Positions 34,207 to 41,734 are shown, numbered from the stretch's first letter. The stretch is DNA of 64,000 bases from Jeotgalibacillus malaysiensis (GCA_000818095.1 CP009416.1:2030501-2094500); one strand, 5' to 3'. Notes: generated by a model from the sequence alone, not told the origin. Numbers and translations are program-made.

Positions 34207-34505
34207 TTTATTTCAACATCCTTGTATGCTCTTAATTTGATTTCTGATGTAACTGAAGTGATTTCTCTTTTAACCTCGAGTATGACTTCCATCATTTCAG
34301 CCAGATTCTCAGCGTCACTCACACGCAGGTCATGATCCAGTAATGCATCACATAGACGCTCGAAGGTAGGATAATATCCGACAAAGCGCAGTATGTACTG
34401 ATCTTGGAGCGGCTTACCCTGTTCGTCTGTCCGTGGAACTCTTTGTTCAAGCTTGTAATTGAGTGGATCCGTTGTAACCTGGTACTCTCCAAACGTCAGT
34501 TTCAT
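34200..34505 (-). CDS. hypothetical phage early protein (101 aa)
   Basis: The protein starts MKLTFGEYQVTTDPLNYKLE and contains LRFVGYYPTFERLCDALLDH, a pattern I associate with uncharacterised Bacillus phage early proteins. A C-terminal coiled helix (MMEVILEVKREITSV) follows. The ATG overlaps the end of the tiny zinc protein gene before it. No function can be named. Confidence 0.65.
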   Translation of the reverse strand: MKLTFGEYQVTTDPLNYKLEQRVPRTDEQGKPLQDQYILRFVGYYPTFERLCDALLDHDLRVSDAENLAEMMEVILEVKREITSVTSEIKLRAYKDVEINC

Positions 34506-34612
34506 ATAACCTTTTCCTTTTCATCGATGATTTCATGATGCTTCTTATCGCAGACCGGGCAAACATCTTCACCCTGCGGAACATATACACCACACAGAAT
34601 ACATTGATCCAT
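34502..34612 (-). CDS. tiny zinc-ribbon protein (36 aa)
   Basis: The 36-residue product starts MDQCILCGVYVPQGED and has two Cys pairs (CILC and CPVC) followed by a charged tail, so it should fold around one zinc. AAGGGG lies upstream of the ATG and the stop overlaps the next start. Such micro-proteins often modulate host enzymes, but no target is suggested by the sequence. Confidence 0.6.
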   Translation of the reverse strand: MDQCILCGVYVPQGEDVCPVCDKKHHEIIDEKEKVI

Positions 34613-34616
34613 TGAT

Positions 34617-34898
34617 TCAGCCCCTTTTCATAGCTTCAAATGCTTCATGTCCTCTGATCGTCTTGCCGTCCTCATACATCACGTAAGCTTCATCTGAATC
34701 ACCATGCCCGCAGCAGGCATTGATTACACCCGGCAGCTCGCCCAGGCAAGCGTCATGCTCATCCGGACGATTGGGTTTATTGCAGTATCCACAAGCTCTA
34801 TATTTCCAGTGTTTAATCGTAGACTGATCATTATCCTTATAGCGCCATTGCTCACTGTCGTAATAAATTTCATGACCTCTTAGTGTATCAGTGTTCAC
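34617..34898 (-). CDS. hypothetical Cys/His-rich phage protein (93 aa)
   Basis: The protein contains YRACGYCNKPNRPDEHDACL and ACCGHGDSDEAYV, a set of cysteines and histidines that probably binds zinc. Similar proteins occur in early regions of other Bacillus phages. The start is GTG with GGGGTGACT upstream. It lies between the coiled-coil HTH gene and the tiny zinc-ribbon gene. Function unknown. Confidence 0.65.
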   Translation of the reverse strand: MNTDTLRGHEIYYDSEQWRYKDNDQSTIKHWKYRACGYCNKPNRPDEHDACLGELPGVINACCGHGDSDEAYVMYEDGKTIRGHEAFEAMKRG

Positions 34899-34912
34899 AC
34901 GCAGTCACCCCT

Positions 34913-35623
34913 TTATGAAATTGCCGGGATATACAATTCAACTAGCTTTCTCAACGCCTGTGTTTCTGCCTTTAATTTCGTGTTTTCCTTATACAAAGAA
35001 TCAGACTTCTTAATGTGGTTCTGAAGCTGATAATCGAGGTCATATACTTCTTTCTTTAAATGATCAATTTCTTCCGCCTGGCTATGCGTTTTCAATCTGT
35101 ATTCGAGTAGCTCATCGTTAGCAGGTGTAGGCAGCTCAATCGGCGTTCCTTTTAATGCAGCTGATAATTGTTTCAGGAGATTCTCATATTCTTCATTTGA
35201 TGGATCATAGTTTATTGAGCGGTCTTCATTTGAAGAATCGTTTTCCTGATCTGCAATTTCTTCAATATCAATTTCAATTTCGACACTCTCCCGCTCCAGC
35301 AATTCTTTATCAGTGTTATTATCTTTAGTTACTCGAGTAGTCTTTTGCTCTTTAGAAACTGTTGCTTTTTCAAGTGCTTTTGATCGGAGCGGCTCAACTT
35401 TTTCACCTTCTTTGCGAATCGTGATTGTCGGTTTCACTGGCTCATTTTTCTTCTTTTCAGCAATTCTTCGACGCTTTTCCGCTTCGATCTTCCCCATTAC
35501 TGATATGCTATTTTTCCAAGTGCTTAATTTTGATTGCTGCATATTAAATTTCTTTGCGATATCTTTATCCAGGTACTTTTGATCTTTTAAATCAAGATAC
35601 TCTTCAACAGTGATTTGACCCAA
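34913..35623 (-). CDS. HTH and coiled-coil phage protein (236 aa)
   Basis: The N terminus (about 1-45) looks like a helix-turn-helix: ITVEEYLDLKDQKYLDKDIA followed by KKFNMQQSKLSTWK. A disordered Lys/Glu/Ser-rich middle (50-150) and a C-terminal coiled coil (about 180-230, DHLKKEVYDLDYQLQ) follow. The layout suggests a DNA-binding oligomeric regulator or organiser of early DNA. The start is TTG with GAGGAGAGTGAG upstream, adjacent to the DUF6877-like gene. Confidence 0.6.
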   Translation of the reverse strand: MGQITVEEYLDLKDQKYLDKDIAKKFNMQQSKLSTWKNSISVMGKIEAEKRRRIAEKKKNEPVKPTITIRKEGEKVEPLRSKALEKATVSKEQKTTRVTKDNNTDKELLERESVEIEIDIEEIADQENDSSNEDRSINYDPSNEEYENLLKQLSAALKGTPIELPTPANDELLEYRLKTHSQAEEIDHLKKEVYDLDYQLQNHIKKSDSLYKENTKLKAETQALRKLVELYIPAIS

Positions 35624-35625
35624 CT

Positions 35626-35799
35626 CTACTCACTCTCCTCTTTAACAAATCGCTTTGCGAATCTCAGTTGCTGATGAATATATGAATCTGTTTCTTTTCC
35701 TCCAGAAGCAAGCCAATCACCAATACGCTGATTAATATCCTGCAGGACTGGTAAAGGCAGCTGACTTGATATCTTAGTGATCTCTTCAAGCGGCTTCAT
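35626..35799 (-). CDS. small DUF6877-like phage protein (57 aa)
   Basis: The product starts MKPLEEITKISSQLPLPVLQ and contains DINQRIGDWLASGG and QQLRFAKRFV, a pattern common in small early proteins of Bacillus phages that I recall as DUF6877. AGAAGGGGGGTAATT precedes the ATG. It lies between a tiny zinc-finger gene and the HTH coiled-coil gene. Function unknown. Confidence 0.7.
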   Translation of the reverse strand: MKPLEEITKISSQLPLPVLQDINQRIGDWLASGGKETDSYIHQQLRFAKRFVKEESE

Positions 35800-35840
35800 A
35801 ATTACCCCCCTTCTACGACGTGTAATGTTCGGAATGTGAA

Positions 35841-35951
35841 TTAATCTTCTGTTTTTCCTGTTCCGTTACATACAGGGCATTTTTCAACTTCCTTGTTGTC
35901 TATATCAATAAATATCGCACCAAAACCGCTACATTCTGAACAAGTGTACAT
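35841..35951 (-). CDS. tiny DnaJ-type zinc-finger protein (36 aa)
   Basis: The product starts MYTCSECSGFG and ends with KCPVCNGTGKTED: two CxxCxGxG-type motifs, enough for one zinc, as in DnaJ central repeats. GGAGGGAATGCC precedes the ATG. It is one of several micro zinc proteins in this early region. Function unknown. Confidence 0.65.
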   Translation of the reverse strand: MYTCSECSGFGAIFIDIDNKEVEKCPVCNGTGKTED

Positions 35952-35986
35952 GGCATTCCCTCCTTGTTTTTGAGACACATCTTGTG

Positions 35987-36163
35987 TCAATCTGCATGAA
36001 CACTACTTTCGTAACCGCATTTACAAACATATTTCCACCACAATGTACTTCCTTCTTTTTCTTTTTTTAGCATCTTTCCAGTAAAGACAGAAAGCTCATA
36101 TGCTATTTCAATTCCACCGACTTCTTTTATCTTGTCGTTACCACATTTAGGACAGTAATTCAT
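35987..36163 (-). CDS. small zinc-ribbon protein (58 aa)
   Basis: The product starts MNYCPKCGND and ends with YVCKCGYESSVHAD, a two-knuckle zinc ribbon. The ATG at 36163 is favoured; a TTG two codons upstream is also possible, both after AGGGAG. It is part of the leftward early operon. Function unknown. Confidence 0.65.
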   Translation of the reverse strand: MNYCPKCGNDKIKEVGGIEIAYELSVFTGKMLKKEKEGSTLWWKYVCKCGYESSVHAD

Positions 36164-36194
36164 TTTCAATCAACTCCCTGTGACGCATCATGTG

Positions 36195-36449
36195 TCAGTG
36201 CTGGCGCAGCTCTTTCATTGCCTGAGCAACCTTCGCATGAGCGTCTGCTTCACTCTCAGCCCGCTTCAACAGTTTCATTTCTGCAAAGTAATTACTGGCT
36301 CCCTTATAACAGCGGATAACCTGGTAAGCGCCCCATTCACCATCGACACAATCCGGCACCACTGCAGTAAGGTGTTTGATCTTTTTACCTGCAGTTCGTT
36401 CAGCCGCTCTCAGCAGGTCATAGTTTTCTTTTGGTGTAATAACCTTCAC
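36195..36449 (-). CDS. hypothetical phage early protein (84 aa)
   Basis: The protein starts MKVITPKENYDLLRAAERT and ends in an Ala-rich helix (ADAHAKVAQAMKELRQH). The GTG start overlaps the stop of the membrane gene before it by 4 bp and AGGGGTAAAG precedes it. No family is recognised. Confidence 0.6.
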   Translation of the reverse strand: MKVITPKENYDLLRAAERTAGKKIKHLTAVVPDCVDGEWGAYQVIRCYKGASNYFAEMKLLKRAESEADAHAKVAQAMKELRQH

Positions 36450-36658
36450 AACTTTACCCCTCTCTTTTTATCAGCCCGGCCCATCACCACACGAAAATGC
36501 GCTTCTGTTTCCGCTCTTCTTTTTGCTATGATTCGATTTGTCTTGTGAATTTGATACATCACGTATATAAACCCGCTCACGCCGATCAAAATCATTAATA
36601 TTGCAATCGAGAGATAACCGGCCATTATCGGCATTGTTAATTTTTCAATCATACTCAT
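36446..36658 (-). CDS. small single-helix membrane protein (70 aa)
   Basis: One membrane helix lies at about residues 14-35 (YLSIAILMILIGVSGFIYV), followed by a basic cytoplasmic-type tail. The start overlaps the stop of the 57-residue gene upstream, and the stop overlaps the next start, so translation is coupled. Function unknown. Confidence 0.6.
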   Translation of the reverse strand: MSMIEKLTMPIMAGYLSIAILMILIGVSGFIYVMYQIHKTNRIIAKRRAETEAHFRVVMGRADKKRGVKL

Positions 36659-36828
36659 GAAACAACCTCATACTTTCCGCTCCGACTTACCAGGAGCATT
36701 TGTCTGCGTGTGAATGGAACTGACTCTCTGATCACCTTCCGTCCAGCTGCTTCTTCAAATATCGTAATGACCGTCAGATAATCCCGCTCTGCGCTGAGTG
36801 ATCTATGTTCTGTCACGTATCTTGGCAC
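36655..36828 (-). CDS. small basic phage protein (57 aa)
   Basis: The frame reads VPRYVTEHRSLSAERDYLTV from a GTG at 36828 and ends with FTRRQMLLVSRSGKYEVVS. AGTAGGTG lies about 8 bp upstream, and the stop overlaps the next ATG. Arg-rich and beta-like. The gene is real by overlap and ribosome-site criteria, but no family is known. Confidence 0.55.
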   Translation of the reverse strand: MPRYVTEHRSLSAERDYLTVITIFEEAAGRKVIRESVPFTRRQMLLVSRSGKYEVVS

Positions 36829-36897
36829 AGTATAAGCACCTACTTTATTCTATTTTGTGAAACAATTCACTGCATGATTTTAAAAATAAATAGGCGT

Positions 36898-37704
36898 TTA
36901 ATTCATCGCCTCGAAAATATTTAACTGCCTCATTTGATCTGCAGCTATCTTGTTGATCCATAATGTCTCTTTCTTTCTGGCACCTGCTTCAGCAGATACA
37001 ATCATTTCCTCAAGGTGCCAATCGCTTAAATATTTTTCGTACAAATCATTTTCATAGCCCGATAAAATAACCGAACCTTGATGATCAAGTAACACTTCAA
37101 TAAGTGCTAAATGCCCCTGCTCGTCCATTTCGTGAGCGTAATGTCTGTTTGTGCGGGTTGATCGGACATAAGGTGGATCTGCATATATTAAGACGTTACT
37201 TCTGTTGTACCGCTGTATCAGATCAAGAGCGTCCTGATTTTCGATCTGAGCACCTTTTAACCTATTTGTGATCCCCATGATAGTTTCCGGTACAGCTGAC
37301 CACTGCCTTGCATTATTTGGGCTGTTTGGTGATATAGATGATCGCCATCCTGTTATATCTGAGGTCTTCGCACCAATCGCCATCCAACATCTCACCAAGA
37401 ACCTTCGAGCATCTTCCAGTGGATCCGGATGCTGTTCGTAACTGCCTTTATACTCTTCTCGTGAGAGCGGGGTAAAACTTACTAATCTTGCAAGCTCTTC
37501 AGGTTGGTCACGAATGACTTTGAATAGATTTACGATCCTGCTATCAAGATCATTAATTGTTTCAATCTTCACCGGCTGCTTATTGAAGAATACCGCTCCG
37601 GATCCAAAGAAAGGTTCCAGGTACACTTCATGTTCTGGCATGTGATCAATTATCCAGCTGGCCATGCTCCATTTACTTCCCGGATAGTTCAATATCCGCT
37701 TCAC
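36898..37704 (-). CDS. DNA adenine methyltransferase, Dam/D12 class
   Basis: The enzyme transfers a methyl group from SAM to adenine N6. The 268-residue product has the D12-class motifs: LNYPGSKW near the start (SAM-binding FxGxK variant), YLEPFFGSGAVFF, and the catalytic YADPPYVRS. The GTG at 37704 is preferred to the reading from 37734 because GGGAGG lies 7 bp upstream. It overlaps recU by 4 bp. Phage Dam enzymes commonly protect phage DNA from host restriction. No matching restriction enzyme gene is present nearby. Confidence 0.92.
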   Translation of the reverse strand: MKRILNYPGSKWSMASWIIDHMPEHEVYLEPFFGSGAVFFNKQPVKIETINDLDSRIVNLFKVIRDQPEELARLVSFTPLSREEYKGSYEQHPDPLEDARRFLVRCWMAIGAKTSDITGWRSSISPNSPNNARQWSAVPETIMGITNRLKGAQIENQDALDLIQRYNRSNVLIYADPPYVRSTRTNRHYAHEMDEQGHLALIEVLLDHQGSVILSGYENDLYEKYLSDWHLEEMIVSAEAGARKKETLWINKIAADQMRQLNIFEAMN

Positions 37705-38219
37705 TCTCTCGCCTCCCATGCTGCTGTAAGCCAATCCAGTGTGATGTTACTGCCTGCTGTGATTAATTTGCCCCGCTCCTGAATGATCTGATACGGAATG
37801 CTCTTAATTCCCTTTGTCTGGCATTCTTCTATACACCGATTAAAAGCTTTAAATGGCAGCAGGTACGTCTCTCTCTGACTCACGAATCTTATGATCAGAA
37901 AACTGAACCCACCCTGCTCTTCCCATTGTTTTAAGTCCTTAATTTGATGATGATGAACATTCTCAAGCGGGAAACTTTTTTCTTTCGTTTCTTTCGCGTC
38001 AAAGCATACAGGTATGTGTCCCGCTAACCCAATGTAGTCCGGGGCTCCTTTAGCCTTGTAAAAACCATCAGTGACTTTTTTGTTTTTCATTCCGGTCACC
38101 TTTACTTCCGGATGTTGCCTGACTACCTTTGCTTGATCCCTACGCTCATACATCGCATTCGCTTCATCAATGTAAAATTGAAGTGTCATCCCGCGGTTCG
38201 CATGGCTTCTTGATTTCAT
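37701..38219 (-). CDS. Holliday junction resolvase, RecU-like
   Basis: RecU cuts recombination or replication branch points before packaging. The 172-residue product has the RecU pattern: NRGMTLQFYIDEANAMY, KVTDGFYKAKGAPDYIGLAG, FDAKETKEKSFPL (PD-(D/E)XK core), then HHHQIKDLKQW and GGFSFLIIRF. The ATG at 38219 follows AGAGGGTGAAG; a start at 38237 lies within the overlapping gene. It lies between an 89/99-residue gene pair and dam. Confidence 0.9.
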   Translation of the reverse strand: MKSRSHANRGMTLQFYIDEANAMYERRDQAKVVRQHPEVKVTGMKNKKVTDGFYKAKGAPDYIGLAGHIPVCFDAKETKEKSFPLENVHHHQIKDLKQWEEQGGFSFLIIRFVSQRETYLLPFKAFNRCIEECQTKGIKSIPYQIIQERGKLITAGSNITLDWLTAAWEARE

Positions 38220-38466
38220 TTTCTTCACCCTCTTCATTGAACAGTTCGTACAGGACCCAGTCTGTATCTGTTCGTTTCTCTTTTAAGTATTCTTTCAGCA
38301 GCTTGTTCAGCCGTGGTATGTTTTTGTCTTTCACATACTTATACAGCGTTCGATAATCGTGATATTTAGCTGCAACCTGCTTCTCATTGAGCAGATAGTC
38401 AATTGTCAGAGCCATCTTTTTATCTTTGGTTTTAATGGACCGTTCAAACAGCTCTTGAATGTACAT
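38167..38466 (-). CDS. hypothetical phage protein overlapping recU (99 aa)
   Basis: The protein starts MYIQELFERSIKTKDKKMAL and is helical and Lys-rich, with KYHDYRTLYKYVKDKNIP in the middle and a charged tail. Its last 53 bp overlap the start of recU in another frame, and it overlaps the upstream gene by 23 bp. GGGAAG precedes the ATG. No family is recognised. Confidence 0.6.
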   Translation of the reverse strand: MYIQELFERSIKTKDKKMALTIDYLLNEKQVAAKYHDYRTLYKYVKDKNIPRLNKLLKEYLKEKRTDTDWVLYELFNEEGEENEIKKPCEPRDDTSILH

Positions 38467-38713
38467 CTTTCAGTAACTTCCCATTCGCTTTATAAGAATC
38501 TTCAATCTCCTTCAGGCATTCCGCCCTGAATCTATCCGGATCAATTCCGAACCGCTCACACGATTCATCAATCTTTGCCTGAGTACGCTTCCTACTTTCT
38601 TCTGCCTGCTTCAAGTTACGCTCCTGGCATTCATGATCAGGGCAAGGGATGATTTCATGGCCGAATGAGTGAAACTTGTAGGTGGCTCCATGTCCGTTGC
38701 AGTGATTACACAT
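38444..38713 (-). CDS. small Cys-rich phage protein (89 aa)
   Basis: The N terminus MCNHCNGHGATY and CPDHEC near residue 24 likely form a zinc site; the remainder is a charged helix (FRAECLKEIEDSYKANG). AGAGGAGCGG precedes the ATG. It lies between the helicase loader and the recU group. Function unknown. Confidence 0.6.
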   Translation of the reverse strand: MCNHCNGHGATYKFHSFGHEIIPCPDHECQERNLKQAEESRKRTQAKIDESCERFGIDPDRFRAECLKEIEDSYKANGKLLKDVHSRAV

Positions 38714-38735
38714 ATAGTCCCGCTCCTCTCTTTAA

Positions 38736-39632
38736 TTAAAATGTGCCGTTCAAGCGATAGCTTTTACCTGTAAATTCAAGAATGTGAATGTTGGCAAAGA
38801 TCCGCTCGTATATCTTTTTGCTGACATGCTGCTGCAGCTCATCAGGATCCGGGTTAGATGTATAAATGGTGTTCCGTCCCTGTCTGGCATCAGTAATTTG
38901 AAATAACATATCGTTTAACCAGCTCTGTCCCTGCTCGTCCTGCTTATTCATTGCGCCGCCCAATTCATCGATGATAAGCAGGTCGCATGACTTCAGCATG
39001 TCTAATATTTTTGATTCACTGATGTCACTGTCTTTCCGCCACGTGGCCTTAATCTTCGTAACCAGTTCAGGCAGGTTGATAAAGATGACTGTGATCCCTT
39101 CAGTGCCGTCTGGCTTCGTGTAGGTAGAACCTAACTCTATGACTCTTTTAGCAATCGCTACTGCAAGGTGACTCTTCCCAAGTCCATACATGCCATGGAG
39201 CAGCAACCCAATGTCATTCTCTTCGTTCAGGTTCTTCGGGAAGTTCTCGGCGAACCTTCTGCAATCATTCAATGCTTTTGCCTGGCTTTCATTAGCCGGC
39301 TTGTAATTATCGAACCCTGCTTTCTTTAAGCGCGGTGGAATAATGCTGTAAAGATTAAAGTGATCCTGCAGGCGGTGCATCCTTTCCTTACGTGCATTTT
39401 CTTTAGCGGCTGCTGCAAGCTGCTGATCTTCCTGCATAATGTGATCACAGTACATGCAGTATTCTTTGCCTGACTCATCAATCATCAGGACCCGGTTACA
39501 AGCCGGTAAATCATCCCCTGCGTGTTTGTTCTGGCAACGGTTAGAACTTGCCTGCGGAATTCTTCCGGCGTTCAATAGCTTCTTGCCAATCTTCGCCAAA
39601 CTCTCCGGTTCCTTGTGCTTTAGCTGGCTCAC
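38736..39632 (-). CDS. DnaC/IstB-like AAA+ helicase loader
   Basis: This protein loads the replicative helicase (probably host DnaC/DnaB-type) at the phage origin. The 298-residue product has an N-terminal zinc-like set (CNRV...CMYCDH, about residues 45-61), then the AAA+ core with Walker A GMYGLGKSHLA and Walker B LLIIDELGG, and sensor ITDARQGRNTIYTSN. The GTG start at 39632 has GGAGGTGAAG upstream and lies inside the 3' end of the replisome organizer gene, overlapping it by 92 bp. Confidence 0.92.
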   Translation of the reverse strand: MSQLKHKEPESLAKIGKKLLNAGRIPQASSNRCQNKHAGDDLPACNRVLMIDESGKEYCMYCDHIMQEDQQLAAAAKENARKERMHRLQDHFNLYSIIPPRLKKAGFDNYKPANESQAKALNDCRRFAENFPKNLNEENDIGLLLHGMYGLGKSHLAVAIAKRVIELGSTYTKPDGTEGITVIFINLPELVTKIKATWRKDSDISESKILDMLKSCDLLIIDELGGAMNKQDEQGQSWLNDMLFQITDARQGRNTIYTSNPDPDELQQHVSKKIYERIFANIHILEFTGKSYRLNGTF

Positions 39633-40365
39633 GTTTCTTCACCTCCGCCTGATTAAGGTATGATTCGAATTTTGGAGAAAAGAGTGTTATTGGTCTGAGG
39701 TATTGTTCCATCTCAGGGTTACCTTTCCACTCTGCAGTCTTTTTGTTAATCACTGATTTAAAATCATCCAGTGTATACTGTTCGTTCCAGCGGGCTTTAA
39801 TCAGGTCTTTTGTTTTTTTAGAACTTGCCCTGAATTTTGTACCAGCAATTTTATTTAGATATTCGATAACTTCAAAGAAAGGGATATATTCTTTTTCTTT
39901 CTCTTCTTCTAATTCTTCTTCTAGTTCTATGTCCGTTACTTCTCCGTTACATGTAACGTTACTGTTTTTTTGTTCAATCCTTTTGTTTTCGCGGTGTTTA
40001 GCTACCCGCTCACGAGTATCTTTTCTAATCTTTTCCAGACTTGAGGTGTTCTGATGCTTCTCCCAGTTTGCAACTCTTACAAAATTATCCTGTTCTATCT
40101 CTATCATTCCGAAGTCTTTAAACGTCTGTAACGCTAACCGAACCGTATTAAGCGGACGATTGAAAATAGTAGCCAGCATTTCATCTGTGTAAGGGATATT
40201 CTCACTCAGGTAGATATAACCGCTGGCATTAGTTTTACCGGCTTGTGCCAGTAACTTCACCCATATAATTAAGATTGTGTCAGCCTCAGGCATGCTCTCA
40301 ATAAGACGAATCTTTTCATCTTCAAACATCTGAGTGCTTAACTTAATCCATTTAACTTCAGACAA
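39541..40365 (-). CDS. phage replisome organizer / DnaD-like replication initiation protein
   Basis: The 274-residue product has an N-terminal winged-helix domain of the phage replisome organizer type (about 1-115: VKWIKLSTQMFEDEKIRL, ...TVRLALQTFKDFGMIEIE). A Glu-rich linker follows (about 145-160), then a C-terminal conserved phage domain (about 163-235, IPFFEVIEYLNKIAGTKF and PITLFSPKFESYLN). It is the likely origin binder. The start is TTG with AAAAGGAGTG upstream. It lies directly upstream of the loader, the normal replication pair. Confidence 0.9.
   Translation of the reverse strand: MSEVKWIKLSTQMFEDEKIRLIESMPEADTILIIWVKLLAQAGKTNASGYIYLSENIPYTDEMLATIFNRPLNTVRLALQTFKDFGMIEIEQDNFVRVANWEKHQNTSSLEKIRKDTRERVAKHRENKRIEQKNSNVTCNGEVTDIELEEELEEEKEKEYIPFFEVIEYLNKIAGTKFRASSKKTKDLIKARWNEQYTLDDFKSVINKKTAEWKGNPEMEQYLRPITLFSPKFESYLNQAEVKKREPAKAQGTGEFGEDWQEAIERRKNSAGKF
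39933..39963. repeat. cluster of GTAACG motifs, possible origin iterons
   Basis: Within the replisome organizer gene the sequence holds CGTTAC twice and GTAACG/CGTTAC around a GTTACATGTAAC palindrome within 31 bp, next to an AT-rich, Glu-coding stretch. Replication origins of related phages are often inside this gene. Only four short units are present, so support is limited. Confidence 0.35.
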
Positions 40366-40383
40366 TTAAAACACTCCTTTTCG

Positions 40384-41097
40384 TTACTTAATTGCTCGTT
40401 GACCTAAATACTTGTTTAGGAAGTATTGCTGCCCCTTGCCAGTGACTTTTGTTGTCGTATTAACAGATACAAAGCCGTCCGAATGTGTGATAGTGGTCTC
40501 TTTGATCTGAAAGAGGTCCATATCCATTGCTCTTTGAGTAGGAGTATTGAAACCGGCACCTCTCCTTCTGATCAGGTAACCCTCATCTCGCAACTGCTTG
40601 AATAATCTGTTCTGTCCGGTGTCATAACCGTTCTGCTTTAAAAGCTTGGCCAGGTCCCCGATCAGAATACTGTCATGAGAAGCAGATACCGCGTCAGCAA
40701 ACAACACTTTGGGCTGATCGATAAGCATCTTTGCTTCTAATTCTTTATAATTTCTGTCTGCGATCTGCAGGGCTCTTTTCATTGTGGCTTCAGGACTATT
40801 CCACAACTTCTCCAAATGGATAAAGTACTGGCGTGCCTGTTTACCTTTTTCATTGCGTTGAAGCATAGATAACTCTTTTGCCATATCAACTTTCATGTGA
40901 TGATCTTGAGAAGGTCGACCACCAATACTTTCTCGGAAAAATCCGATAAAGTCTGAACCTTCATCAAAACCGTATTTAACCATTCGTTTAAACCAATCTG
41001 TATAGTTATCTTTGATATCTAAAAATCGATGAAGCTCACGACCGCTGACAATAATTTCATCATTTTGATCTCTTGAAGTTTTGATCAATTCGTTCAT
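40384..41097 (-). CDS. phage antirepressor (AntA/AntB and KilAC-type)
   Basis: Antirepressors inactivate the lysogeny repressor and promote lytic growth. The 237-residue product starts MNELIKTSRDQNDEIIVSGR. The AntA/AntB-type domain covers about 8-90 (ELHRFLDIKDNYTDWFKRM, EGSDFIGF), and a KilAC-like C-terminal domain covers about 115-235 (ILIGDLAKLLKQNGYDTGQ, NRLFKQLRDEGYL). The ATG at 41097 has AAGGAGGCCC upstream. It is in the early leftward operon. Confidence 0.93.
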   Translation of the reverse strand: MNELIKTSRDQNDEIIVSGRELHRFLDIKDNYTDWFKRMVKYGFDEGSDFIGFFRESIGGRPSQDHHMKVDMAKELSMLQRNEKGKQARQYFIHLEKLWNSPEATMKRALQIADRNYKELEAKMLIDQPKVLFADAVSASHDSILIGDLAKLLKQNGYDTGQNRLFKQLRDEGYLIRRRGAGFNTPTQRAMDMDLFQIKETTITHSDGFVSVNTTTKVTGKGQQYFLNKYLGQRAIK

Positions 41098-41138
41098 AAA
41101 GAAGGGCCTCCTTAAATAAATATTGAAAATGAAGCGGA

Positions 41139-41182
41139 GGTTTGATAGCATTAAGTCAACAATTTAGTCGTACTATCAAACC
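41139..41182 (-). other. 10-bp inverted repeat and adjacent hairpin upstream of the antirepressor
   Basis: GGTTTGATAG and CTATCAAACC are perfect complements separated by 24 nt. A second hairpin with AACCG...CGGTT arms (41184-41211) lies just beside it and is followed by a T-run on the plus strand. Together they suggest regulation, or a short rightward RNA that ends here. No protein is encoded. Confidence 0.4.
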
Positions 41183-41209
41183 CCAACCGTCCAGGTACCA
41201 GCTGGTCGG

Positions 41210-41398
41210 TTATTTTTTTGTTTCGTAAAGTTCTGCAGGTGCATAAGCAAAACGTTCAACCCCTTTGATTGCACATTTAGTTGACTGCTTTGCAATTTTC
41301 ACAGCATCCTCGATCTCATCTGATTCAGTAACTACGTACGAGAAACCATTTGCTCGATGCTCAGGTAATACGCGCCAGATCGTAACATCCTTATTCAT
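41210..41398 (-). CDS. small hypothetical phage protein (62 aa)
   Basis: The product starts MNKDVTIWRVLPEHRANGFS and is alpha/beta, with SYVVTESDEIEDAVKIA. The ATG at 41398 has AAGGGGTGAGG upstream; the longer reading from 41461 overlaps another frame. The stop of the 33-codon gene upstream overlaps its start. Function unknown. Confidence 0.65.
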   Translation of the reverse strand: MNKDVTIWRVLPEHRANGFSYVVTESDEIEDAVKIAKQSTKCAIKGVERFAYAPAELYETKK

Positions 41399-41496
41399 GA
41401 CCTCACCCCTTTCTGATGAGCAGTAATAATCAACCGCTCTTTTAAACTCGCTTTCTTCCAATAGCGCTGATCCAAGAACCTTTTAATCGCATTCAT
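41395..41496 (-). CDS. tiny basic phage protein (33 aa)
   Basis: The frame reads MNAIKRFLDQRYWKKASLKE and ends RLIITAHQKGVRS. It begins 2 bp after the stop of the tiny membrane gene and its own stop overlaps the next ATG. A GGAGACC lies upstream. Compact overlaps support it, but at 33 residues it is uncertain. Confidence 0.45.
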   Translation of the reverse strand: MNAIKRFLDQRYWKKASLKERLIITAHQKGVRS

Positions 41497-41734
41497 TTAT
41501 TTTTGGTCTCCTCACAAGCTGTATAGAACATCCCGCAGAATCCAATGGCAATGATGGTTGCTGCTGATCCCATGAAGATAAATTCAAGTCCACCCATTGT
41601 TCTTCACTCCAATCTACTTTTCTCGAATGAAACGACATGATGACAAACTGCTCATAAGTCAATGGCTCGTGATTCAATTGACTTTGACCGCTGATGTGCC
41701 TCCATTTCATGTAGAGGACATAATCTTTAATCAT
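41483..41734 (-). CDS. hypothetical phage protein (83 aa)
   Basis: The protein starts MIKDYVLYMKWRHISGQSQL and has YEQFVIMSFHSRKVDW in the middle. The first half looks like a real small phage protein, and the start is coupled to the stop of the gene upstream. The second half (from about residue 46) overlaps the 34-residue membrane frame and is rich in Gln, Pro and Ser, less convincing. Function unknown. Confidence 0.5.
   Translation of the reverse strand: MIKDYVLYMKWRHISGQSQLNHEPLTYEQFVIMSFHSRKVDWSEEQWVDLNLSSWDQQQPSLPLDSAGCSIQLVRRPKINECD
41493..41597 (-). CDS. tiny membrane protein nested in another frame (34 aa)
   Basis: The frame reads MGGLEFIFMGSAATIIAIGF with a single membrane helix and ends CEETKNK. 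GGAGTGAAGAACA precedes the ATG, a strong ribosome site. The whole frame lies inside the 83-residue gene at 41483-41734 in a different frame. Both could be real, or the C-terminal part of the larger frame may be fortuitous. Confidence 0.5.
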   Translation of the reverse strand: MGGLEFIFMGSAATIIAIGFCGMFYTACEETKNK

